From positions 1,488,001-1,552,000 of the forward strand of contig OZ220737.1 in NCBI GenBank assembly GCA_965116935.1: a stretch of 64,000 bases of DNA, given 5' to 3'. Numbering within the stretch: the stretch's first letter is position 1; every line of letters begins with the position of its first letter. Made by a program: the position numbers and the translations under genes. Below are positions 57,080 to 64,000 of this stretch, piece by piece. Source of the DNA: VXYL01 sp965116935 (GTDB lineage Bacteria > Pseudomonadota > Gammaproteobacteria > Pseudomonadales > Azotimanducaceae). The notes below the pieces were generated by a model. The model saw only the letters and a list, made by a program, of their open reading frames with translations. It was not told the DNA's origin and made no database searches.

Positions 57080-58918
57080 ATGTGCGGGATAGTCGGGGCA
57101 GTCACCAGTCGTCAGGCGCAGGCGATTCTCCTTGCCGGGCTGCACCGGCTTGAGTATCGCGGCTACGACTCGGCCGGCATGGCCATCGTCGGTGAAAACG
57201 GCATCGAACGTCGGCGAACGGTTGGCAACGTGCAGGAACTCGATGATGTGCTCGCGTCGGCGCCACTCACCGGCGTCACCGGCATCGCGCACACGCGCTG
57301 GGCCACCCACGGCGTCCCCGCGGTCAGCAATGCCCACCCGCACGTCGCCGGCGGCGGTCGCATTGCGCTCGTCCATAACGGCATCATCGAAAACTACGAA
57401 CGCCTACGTGAAGAGCTGAAGGAAGGAGGGTGCCGGTTCGAGTCGGATACGGATTCCGAAGTGATCGCCCATCTGGTGGACGAGTGTCTCCGCCGCAACC
57501 CCGGGATCGAGCTGCGCGACGCGGTGCGCGAGGCCGCCCGCCGACTTGAAGGCGCATTCGCGCTAGCCGTGATTTCCGCCAATGACCCAGGCCGCATCGT
57601 CGCCATGCGCGTCGGCAGTCCACTCGTGGTCGGCCTCGGCATTGGCGAGAACTTCGTCGCCTCGGACGTGCCGGCGCTGCGACCCGTTACCGACCGTTTC
57701 CTCATCCTGGAGGAAGGAGACCTCGTCGAGCTCACGGCGGCTGGCATCACGGTGTGGGATTTCCAGGACGAGACCGCCGTTCGCACCACGCTACGCATCA
57801 CCACCGACATGGGCGATGCCGACCGCGGCAACTACCGCCACTACATGCACAAGGAGATTCACGAACAGCCGCAAACCGTGCGCGATGCCCTGGAAGGCCG
57901 CGTGGGCCGTTCTCGCGTGCTCGAGCCGGCATTCGGCGTCAACGCCAGCGCGGTGCTCGACGGCACCCGCGCCGTCACCATCGCCGCCTGCGGTACGTCG
58001 TACTACACGGGCTGTGTCGCCCGCTACTGGATCGAGGAACTCGCCGGCATCCCCTGCAACGTCGAGATCGCCTCCGAGTTCCGCTATAGGAAATTCGTGG
58101 TGCCGGACGGGAGCTTGTTCGTCACTATCTCCCAGTCCGGCGAGACCGCCGACACCCTGGCGGCCCTGCGCATCGCCCAGGAGACTGGCTTCGAACACAG
58201 CCTCACGCTCTGCAACGTGCCCGTGAGCTCGCTGGTGCGCGAGTCGGAGCTTGCTTTGATGCTGCATGCCGGCACCGAGGTGGCGGTGGCTTCCACCAAG
58301 GCGACCACGGCGCAGTTCGTGGCATTGATGCTGCTCACCATCCTGCTTGCCCGTCGGGCGGGTCTCACTTCCGAGCGGGAAGCGGAACTCGTGGCGGCGT
58401 TGCGGCAACTGCCGGAGGTGGTGGAGCAGGCGCTCGCGCTCGAACCTCGCATTCGCGCCTTGGCGGAGCAGTTTATGGACTGCCACCACGCCCTGTTCCT
58501 GGGGCGCGGCTTGCAATATCCGGTGGCTCTGGAAGGCGCACTCAAGCTCAAGGAAATCTCCTACATCCACGCCGAGGGCTACCCGGCCGGCGAACTCAAA
58601 CACGGCCCGCTGGCATTGGTGGACGACGACATGCCCGTAGTGGCCGTGGCCCCCGGCAACGAACTGGTGGAGAAGGTGCGCGCGAATCTGGAGGAGGTGC
58701 GCTCCCGCAGCGGCCGCCTCTACGTCTTCGCCGACGCGGACTCCGGCATTGTGGAAGGAGACGGTGTGACGGTGGTGGAAGTCCCCCGAGTCCACGAACT
58801 CTTGGCCCCCATCGTTTACACCATCCCGCTACAACTCCTTGCCTACCACACCGCGGTGCTCAAGGGCACGGATGCAGACCGCCCCCGCAACCTAGCCAAA
58901 TCCGTAACGGTAGAGTAA
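57080..58918 (+). CDS. glmS: Glutamine-fructose-6-phosphate aminotransferase (isomerising)
   Basis: GlmS makes glucosamine-6-phosphate, the first step toward UDP-GlcNAc. The N-terminal glutaminase starts MCGIVGAVTS with the catalytic Cys2, and RGYDSAG follows. Two SIS sugar-isomerase domains come after it (ACGTSYYTGCVARYW, ISQSGETADTLAALR, EGYPAGELKHGPLALVDDD). ATG 57080 must be the start because Cys must follow Met; 612 residues. The conserved end RNLAKSVTVE, the usual Tn7 target-recognition region, is intact and no Tn7-like insertion follows. Confidence 0.98.
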   Translation: MCGIVGAVTSRQAQAILLAGLHRLEYRGYDSAGMAIVGENGIERRRTVGNVQELDDVLASAPLTGVTGIAHTRWATHGVPAVSNAHPHVAGGGRIALVHNGIIENYERLREELKEGGCRFESDTDSEVIAHLVDECLRRNPGIELRDAVREAARRLEGAFALAVISANDPGRIVAMRVGSPLVVGLGIGENFVASDVPALRPVTDRFLILEEGDLVELTAAGITVWDFQDETAVRTTLRITTDMGDADRGNYRHYMHKEIHEQPQTVRDALEGRVGRSRVLEPAFGVNASAVLDGTRAVTIAACGTSYYTGCVARYWIEELAGIPCNVEIASEFRYRKFVVPDGSLFVTISQSGETADTLAALRIAQETGFEHSLTLCNVPVSSLVRESELALMLHAGTEVAVASTKATTAQFVALMLLTILLARRAGLTSEREAELVAALRQLPEVVEQALALEPRIRALAEQFMDCHHALFLGRGLQYPVALEGALKLKEISYIHAEGYPAGELKHGPLALVDDDMPVVAVAPGNELVEKVRANLEEVRSRSGRLYVFADADSGIVEGDGVTVVEVPRVHELLAPIVYTIPLQLLAYHTAVLKGTDADRPRNLAKSVTVE

Positions 58919-58944
58919 GCGGAACCGTCCGCGCCCTCCGGGCG

Positions 58945-59050
58945 CTGGAGGGCAAGATGCCCTCCCTCCAGAACCCCACCTTTGTTGGGGCGAGGAGCGT
59001 GTCGTTGGAGGGAGGGCGTCTCGCCCTCCAAACGCGCCGCAAGGCGTGTT
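58945..59050. repeat. Two palindromic repeats, family F2, downstream of glmS
   Basis: CTGGAGGGCAAGATGCCCTC is the first (58945-58970) and GGAGGGAGGGCGTCTCGCCC with a trailing GCGCCGCAAGGCG the second (59003-59050). The second is nearly the same as the copy between atpH and atpA. 58919-59151 between glmS and the phosphoesterase gene holds only these and a shorter relative at about 59118-59140. Confidence 0.7.
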
Positions 59051-59151
59051 CCTGCGCTCGTGTTCGAGTGACGCGATAGTCTTTGGCCGCGCCCTTGCAC
59101 GCTTGGCGGCTGGTTAGAGGGGGAAGATGCCTCCCTTCCAAAAGAGCAGCT

Positions 59152-59904
59152 CTACAGGCCGGCCGTTGCCAAGCGTTCGAGTGTCGTGTTCCCCGGCGGA
59201 GTCCTCCCCGCCACAAGCGCCCGCGCCAATGCCCGTAGGCGCGAGGCGGCAACAGGCCGATAGTCGAGCTGTTCCACCGACACGTTGATGTGCGCCGTCT
59301 CGCGGGGCGGTTCGTTGTGGGTGTGACCGTGTACGTTGACGCAGCCGGCCGGCACCTCCTTGAGCGGCAGGTGCGTACACACGAGCGGCGGATCGCCGTC
59401 CAGGCAAAGCACGGCACAGATGTCGTCGAAGCCATCGACGCGCAGATCGCCGCCACCCGTGAGATCGTGGTTGCCGAAAACCAGCCGCTTGCTCGAGCCG
59501 CGGCCGTCGCGAATGCGCTGCCAAGTCGGCTCGCTCACCGCATCCCGCATGGCGAGGTCGCCCACGAAAACCAGCGTGTCCGTCTCTCCTACGGTCTCTT
59601 CCCAGTTGCCGTAGAGCGTCGCATTCATGGCCGCAACATCCGCAAACGGCCGATCCGTGTAGCGAATGATGTTGCCGTGCCCGAGATGCAGGTCTGACCA
59701 GACCCAAACGCCCTCATCATCCGCTAGGCTCCGCGCCGGCAGCCGGCGCGACGCCTTGAGCATGGCCCGAAACGTCCGATGCGAATGCCGGTCGTCGCCC
59801 CGACCGAAACCCGCTGCCGCCTCGATCTCGCGCTCGTAATGCGCCTTCATGGCCTCCGGGTCGATCGTGGAGGCGTGCCCTGCCTGTGCGTCCATTGGGC
59901 GCAT
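59152..59904 (-). CDS. Calcineurin-like metallophosphoesterase
   Basis: The 250-residue protein has the full metallophosphoesterase set: SDLHLGHGNIIRY, VFVGDLAMRD, LVFGNHDLTGG, CTHLPLKEVP and NVHGHTHNE. SDLHFGH-type single-domain enzymes are cytoplasmic phosphodiesterases or phosphatases of unknown substrate. ATG 59904 follows an AGG six bases upstream; the frame is open to 59973. It is convergent with glmS and divergent from the MFS gene. Confidence 0.88.
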   Translation of the reverse strand: MRPMDAQAGHASTIDPEAMKAHYEREIEAAAGFGRGDDRHSHRTFRAMLKASRRLPARSLADDEGVWVWSDLHLGHGNIIRYTDRPFADVAAMNATLYGNWEETVGETDTLVFVGDLAMRDAVSEPTWQRIRDGRGSSKRLVFGNHDLTGGGDLRVDGFDDICAVLCLDGDPPLVCTHLPLKEVPAGCVNVHGHTHNEPPRETAHINVSVEQLDYRPVAASRLRALARALVAGRTPPGNTTLERLATAGL

Positions 59905-60015
59905 CGTAACCTGCTGGCGCGCCCTGGCGGGCGCGCAGCTCCTAGCGCTTCCGAAACCGTTGGCAGCGGCCACGCACTGCTATGCTGCACCTCCCGTACG
60001 GCGTCCCGGCCAAGC

Positions 60016-61281
60016 GTGCCCCAAGTCACCAACGTAAATCGCGCTCTCGCGTTCATCTTCGTCACGGTGCTGCTGAACTCGGTCGGCTTCGGCATCATTC
60101 TGCCGGTGCTGCCGGAGTTGATCGTCGATGTCAGCGGCGAGCCCCTGCACGAAGCCGCTCGCTACGGCGGCTGGCTGGCGTTCGCCTATGCCTTGATGCA
60201 GTTCGTCTTTTCGCCGGTGGTTGGGAATCTGTCGGACCGCTTCGGGCGACGGCCCATCCTCTTGGCATCGCTCGCGATCTTCAGCATCGACTACCTCGTC
60301 ATGGGCTTCGCGCCGACGATCGGCTGGCTGTTTCTGGGCCGCATCATCGCCGGCATGTCGGCGAGCAGCTTCGGCATCGCCAACGCCTACATCGCCGACC
60401 TCTTCCCGCCGGACAAGCGGGCGCAGAACTTCGGCCTGATCGGCGCCGCATTTGGTTCCGGGTTCGTCCTCGGCCCCGTCATTGGCGGCTTCCTCGGCGA
60501 GTTCGGGCCGCGCACGCCCTTCTTCGTCACCGCCGGCCTCGCCTTTGCCAACGTCGTCTTCGGCTTCATCGCGCTGCCGGAAACCCTCGCTCCGGAGAAT
60601 CGCCGACCCTTCAAGGTCGAACGCGCCAATCCCGTCGGTGCCTACCTGCAAATGCGCCGCTTCCCGGTGGTGACAGGCATGCTCGGCGCCTACTTCCTTT
60701 ACATGCTGGCGCACGATTCTCTCCCCGCCACGTGGGCCTTCTACACGATGGAACGCTACGGCTGGGGCCCGCGCGAGGTCGGCTTCTCGCTGGGCGTGGT
60801 GGGCGTGTGCATGTTGATCGTGCAGGGCGGCCTCATCCGCAAGGTCATCCCGCTCTGGGGCGCGCACCGAGCCGCCTATTTCGGCCTCTCGGTGTCCGCC
60901 TTGAGCTTCTTCGGCTATGCGCTCTCACCGACAGGATGGTGGATGTACGTCTGGATCGTCATCGGCGCGGGCTCGGGCCTGGTCACGCCGGCGGTGAACG
61001 GCATCATGTCGGAGCAAATCCCGGCCAACGCCCAAGGCGAACTGCAGGGGCTCCTCGGCAGCGTCGCGAGCAGCACGTTCGTCATCAGTCCAGTGGTGAT
61101 GACGCAGCTCTTCGCCTACTACTCCTCCCCGGCGGCGCCGGTGTACTTCCCCGGCGCCGCCTTCGCCTTGGCCGGCGTCCTCACGTTCGCCGCCGTCACG
61201 GTGCTCGCGCGAACGTTGCAGCGACACCTGCGAAGCCCGGGCAGCACGGCCATCGCCGAAAATCGTGCCCGGTCCCCGTGA
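60016..61281 (+). CDS. MFS transporter, TetA-like (DHA1 group)
   Basis: The 421-residue membrane protein has about twelve transmembrane segments. Motif A between TM2 and TM3 is GNLSDRFGRRPILLASL, and motif C-like GSGFVLGPVIGGFLGEFG lies in TM5. This pattern is typical of proton-driven drug exporters close to TetA. The substrate cannot be told. GTG 60016 is the likely start. The stop overlaps the start of the GrpB-like gene. Confidence 0.88.
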   Translation: MPQVTNVNRALAFIFVTVLLNSVGFGIILPVLPELIVDVSGEPLHEAARYGGWLAFAYALMQFVFSPVVGNLSDRFGRRPILLASLAIFSIDYLVMGFAPTIGWLFLGRIIAGMSASSFGIANAYIADLFPPDKRAQNFGLIGAAFGSGFVLGPVIGGFLGEFGPRTPFFVTAGLAFANVVFGFIALPETLAPENRRPFKVERANPVGAYLQMRRFPVVTGMLGAYFLYMLAHDSLPATWAFYTMERYGWGPREVGFSLGVVGVCMLIVQGGLIRKVIPLWGAHRAAYFGLSVSALSFFGYALSPTGWWMYVWIVIGAGSGLVTPAVNGIMSEQIPANAQGELQGLLGSVASSTFVISPVVMTQLFAYYSSPAAPVYFPGAAFALAGVLTFAAVTVLARTLQRHLRSPGSTAIAENRARSP

Positions 61282-61790
61282 GGTTCCTTGAACCGTGGCA
61301 ATACCAGCCCGCCATCAACCGGCTCTTCCGGGAAGTGGCTCGTGAAGTGGAGCGTCAGCTTCCGTTTGCCCGCGTAGAACACATTGGCGCTTCCTCGATT
61401 CCGGGTGCCGTGTCAAAGGGGGACCTTGACGTCTTCGTGGGCGTAGCCCGATGCCACTTTCTGCGGAGCATCACGCTGCTCAAGCAACTGGGCTATTCCG
61501 AGAAGGCCGACACCCTAAGGACTGAATCGCTGTGCATGCTCGAGACGCGAAGGTACGCCAGCGATGTCGCCATACAGCTTGTTGAGAACGGTTCACCCTT
61601 CGAGACGTTCCTGCAGTTCCGCGACCTCCTTCAGGCAGACGCGACGCTCCTCAACGAGTACAACGCTATGAAGCGAGCCTGCGAGGGGTTGGACGAAGAG
61701 AGCTACCGGCGCACGAAAACCGAATTCATCGAAGGCATTTTACAGGCACGAAGGACGAGCAAGGGCAACGGAGCATCTGGACCCGCATAG
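61278..61790 (+). CDS. GrpB/UPF0157 family nucleotidyltransferase-like protein
   Basis: The 170-residue product has VEHIGASSIPGAVSKGDLDV, the modified nucleotidyltransferase motif (hGSSxxxGxxxxDxD) of the GrpB family, and SFETFLQFRDLLQADATLLN-like sequence toward the C-terminus. Function is unknown. GTG 61278 overlaps the MFS stop (GTGA), so the two are coupled. Confidence 0.82.
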   Translation: MRFLEPWQYQPAINRLFREVAREVERQLPFARVEHIGASSIPGAVSKGDLDVFVGVARCHFLRSITLLKQLGYSEKADTLRTESLCMLETRRYASDVAIQLVENGSPFETFLQFRDLLQADATLLNEYNAMKRACEGLDEESYRRTKTEFIEGILQARRTSKGNGASGPA

Positions 61791-61881
61791 GCATACACGC
61801 TGCACGGTTCACGCCCCCATCCCTGTGGTAAGGTTCGCGCCCCGCTTTCTGCCCGCCCCCGCCATTTTGAGGAGCGAATCC

Positions 61882-64000
61882 ATGCGCAAGCCCGTCGTTT
61901 TTGTTGCCGCCATTGCGTTCGTCTGCGCCGCTTGGATTGGCCAGGCGGCAGTTGCCGATGAACTCCCGGAGGGGGTCACCAAGGTCGCCTCGGTTGAGGG
62001 CATCACCGAATACGAACTCGACAACGGCCTCAAGTTCCTGCTCTTCCCCGATCAGAGCAAGCAGCAGATCACGGTGAACATCACCTACCTCGTCGGCTCG
62101 CGCCACGAGGCCTACGGCGAAACCGGCATGGCGCACCTGCTTGAGCACCTCGTTTTCAAGGGCACACCGGATCACCCGAACATCGACGACGAGCTCACTG
62201 AGCGCGGCGCCTTTCCCAACGGCACCACTTGGCTCGATCGCACGAACTACTTCGAGACCTTCCCGGCCAACGAGGACAACCTCGCCTGGGCGCTGGACCT
62301 TGAAGCCGACCGCATGATCAACTCGTTCATCAGCGCCGAGGATCTCGAATCCGAGATGACGGTGGTGCGCAACGAGATGGAGTCGGGCGAGAACAACCCG
62401 TCGCGGATACTCTCGGCGCGGGTGGCTTCCGCCGCCTATCTCTGGCACAACTACGGCAACTCCACCATCGGCGCCCGTTCGGACGTGGAGAACGTGCCGA
62501 TCGACCGCCTCCAGGCGTTCTACCGCAAGTATTACCAGCCGGACAACGCCGTGCTGGTGGTGGCCGGCAAGTTCGAGCCCGAGCGCGCGATCGTGCTGGT
62601 GGCGCAGGAGTTCGGCCCCATCCCGCGTCCAGACCGCTCCGGCGCCAACCAGATTTTCTCCACCTACACGGCGGAGCCGGCCCAGGACGGCGAGCGCACG
62701 GTGAGCCTCAGCCGAGTCGGCGATGTGCAGATCGCCATGGCGGCGTTCCACGTGCCCGCCGGCAGCCACGAGGATTTCGCCGCCGCCAAGGTGCTGAACC
62801 ACATCCTCGGCAACGAACCCGCCGGCCGGCTCTACACCAACTTGGTGGAACCCGGGCTTGCGGCCCGCGTTTCCTCCTACGCGATGCAGATGCGCGAGCC
62901 GGGGCTAATGATCGGCGATGCCGAAGTGCGCCTCGAAGACTCGCTCGACGCCGCCACCGAAGCCCTGCTCGCAACGTTCGACGAACTCGCGGCCCAGCCG
63001 CCCACCGAGGAAGAGGTGGAGCGGGCCAAGACCTACTACCGCTCGAACATCGAACTCGCCTTCAACAACCCGCAGTTCATTGCCCTGAGTCTCAGCGAAT
63101 GGGCCGCAATGGGCGACTGGCGACTCATCTTCATCGACCGCGACCGCCTCGAACAGGTGACGCCCGAAGACGTGCATCGCGTGGCACAGACCTACTTCAT
63201 GTCTTCGAACCGTACGCTTGGCTTCTTCCACCCCACGGAGGAAACCCCCGTGCGCGCGGAAGTGCCGCCACCACCGGTCGTTGCCGAGGTGGTCGAGGGC
63301 TACACGGGCCGCGAAGCCGTCGCCGAGGGCGAAGCCTTTGACCCGACGCCACAGAACATCGAAGCCCGCACGCGCAAGATCACGCTTTCCGGCGGCATGA
63401 AGGTCGCCATGCTCGCCAAGGAGAACCGCGGCGACGCCGTGAGCGTTCGCTTCACCTTCCGCGGCGGCAACGAGGAGGCGCTGATGGGCAAGGCCACCGC
63501 CGCCCAAATCGCCGGCGCCATGCTCATGCGCGGCACCGAGAATCGCTCTCGGCAAGAGATCAGCGACGAGATGGATCGGCTCAAGACCCAATCGAGCCTG
63601 TCGGGCAGCATTTTCGGCGCCGGCGGCAGTCTGGTGACCGTGCGCGAGAGCCTGCCGGACGTGCTTCGGCTCGGTGCCGAGGTGCTAAAGCAACCGGCCT
63701 TCGACCAAGGGGAGTTCGACACGCTGCGGCAAGAGATTCTCGCCGGCATCGAATCGCAACGCTCCGAGCCGCAGGCGCTCGTCTCGGTGGCCATGCAGCG
63801 CCACATGAGCCCTCGGGACAGCGCCGACCATCCACTCTACACGCCCACCTTCGACGAGCGGATCGAACGCATGAATTCGGTCACCGTCGAAGACGCCCGC
63901 GCCTTCCACGACGCCGTCTATGGCGCCGAGGCCGCAACCGTCGCCCTCGTCGGTGACTTCGACCCAGACGAAATCGCCCCGCTGCTCGAAGAACTGTTCG
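61882..64000 (+). CDS. M16 family zinc peptidase (pitrilysin-like), cut by window edge
   Basis: The protein has an N-terminal signal sequence (VVFVAAIAFVCAAWIGQAA, cleavage likely after VADE region), so it is probably periplasmic. The zinc motif HXXEH is in MAHLLEHLVFKGT, with the distal Glu in VRNEMESGENNPSRIL. A second homologous half follows the linker (from about residue 470, RKITLSGGMKVAML) and runs off the right edge. It is the two-domain single-chain form. GGAG lies 8 bases before ATG 61882. Confidence 0.93.
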   Translation, partial: MRKPVVFVAAIAFVCAAWIGQAAVADELPEGVTKVASVEGITEYELDNGLKFLLFPDQSKQQITVNITYLVGSRHEAYGETGMAHLLEHLVFKGTPDHPNIDDELTERGAFPNGTTWLDRTNYFETFPANEDNLAWALDLEADRMINSFISAEDLESEMTVVRNEMESGENNPSRILSARVASAAYLWHNYGNSTIGARSDVENVPIDRLQAFYRKYYQPDNAVLVVAGKFEPERAIVLVAQEFGPIPRPDRSGANQIFSTYTAEPAQDGERTVSLSRVGDVQIAMAAFHVPAGSHEDFAAAKVLNHILGNEPAGRLYTNLVEPGLAARVSSYAMQMREPGLMIGDAEVRLEDSLDAATEALLATFDELAAQPPTEEEVERAKTYYRSNIELAFNNPQFIALSLSEWAAMGDWRLIFIDRDRLEQVTPEDVHRVAQTYFMSSNRTLGFFHPTEETPVRAEVPPPPVVAEVVEGYTGREAVAEGEAFDPTPQNIEARTRKITLSGGMKVAMLAKENRGDAVSVRFTFRGGNEEALMGKATAAQIAGAMLMRGTENRSRQEISDEMDRLKTQSSLSGSIFGAGGSLVTVRESLPDVLRLGAEVLKQPAFDQGEFDTLRQEILAGIESQRSEPQALVSVAMQRHMSPRDSADHPLYTPTFDERIERMNSVTVEDARAFHDAVYGAEAATVALVGDFDPDEIAPLLEELF

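Noticed and set aside
58880..59151. Tn7-like insertion at the glmS end
   Set aside because: The target region at the end of glmS is intact, but no Tn7 end sequences or tns genes follow; only F2 palindromes are seen.
1..64000. tRNA or rRNA genes
   Set aside because: I looked for T-loop-like GGTTCGA contexts with paired acceptor stems and found only occurrences inside coding regions; none could be supported.

Overview
The window is GC-rich bacterial chromosome around a replication origin. Gene content and order point to a gammaproteobacterium or a close pseudomonadotal relative, and all major blocks have single-copy housekeeping genes in recognisable order. These blocks are def-fmt-rsmB-trkA-trkH; dnaA-dnaN-recF-gyrB on one side of an origin-like gap with rpmH-rnpA-yidD-yidC-mnmE on the other; mnmG-rsmG-parA-parB-atpIBEFHAGDC; and glmU-glmS. 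I cannot assign genus or family from the sequence alone. Many interspersed short palindromic repeat families suggest a repeat-rich genome.

Layout. 1-8916 (minus strand): the 5' end of pgi, panC, a 181-bp inverted-repeat element, then one tightly packed unit read dprA, purE, tsaC, aroE, SURF1, ctaA, ctaB, SCO, egtB-like (haem A synthesis and cytochrome oxidase assembly genes in the second half). 9016-15045 (plus): def, fmt, rsmB, trkA, trkH. 15030-17870: tag, gmhB, plsC and a frameshifted RRM-DUF1294 gene. 17929-24367 (minus): gyrB, recF (containing two parS-like sites), dnaN, dnaA. 24368-25011: candidate oriC. 25012-29079 (plus): rpmH, rnpA, yidD, yidC, mnmE. 29090-30697: a Tat-type amidase. 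30846-42785 (plus): mnmG, rsmG, parA, parB and the complete F1Fo ATP synthase operon behind a good sigma70-type promoter. 42786-54900: an accessory island. 54921-58918: phhB, glmU, glmS. 59152-64000: metallophosphoesterase, MFS transporter, GrpB-like protein and the 5' part of an M16 peptidase.

The island between atpC and glmU is the most unusual part. It holds a ParA-like operon, an OLD-like ATPase with a small partner, an AlbA_2/Schlafen-type protein, and a DNA methyltransferase overlapping a putative PD-(D/E)XK nuclease. It also holds partial copies of one cassette: inverted-repeat leader, AAA ATPase, small protein of about 80 residues, PIN-domain protein, 69-residue protein. One copy keeps the ATPase but has a truncated PIN gene with its catalytic Asp changed. 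Another keeps the PIN gene but has lost about 960 bp of the ATPase. A third is reduced to its two ends, and the OLD-like pair now lies between them. This looks like a toxin-antitoxin or defence locus that duplicated and then decayed in complementary ways.

Five families of short palindromic repeats are scattered between and inside genes. One is exactly 39 bp long in all five copies and is read through in frame by SURF1, the amidase and RsmG, similar in principle to Rickettsia palindromic elements. All functional statements are from reading translations by eye; no database searches were possible.
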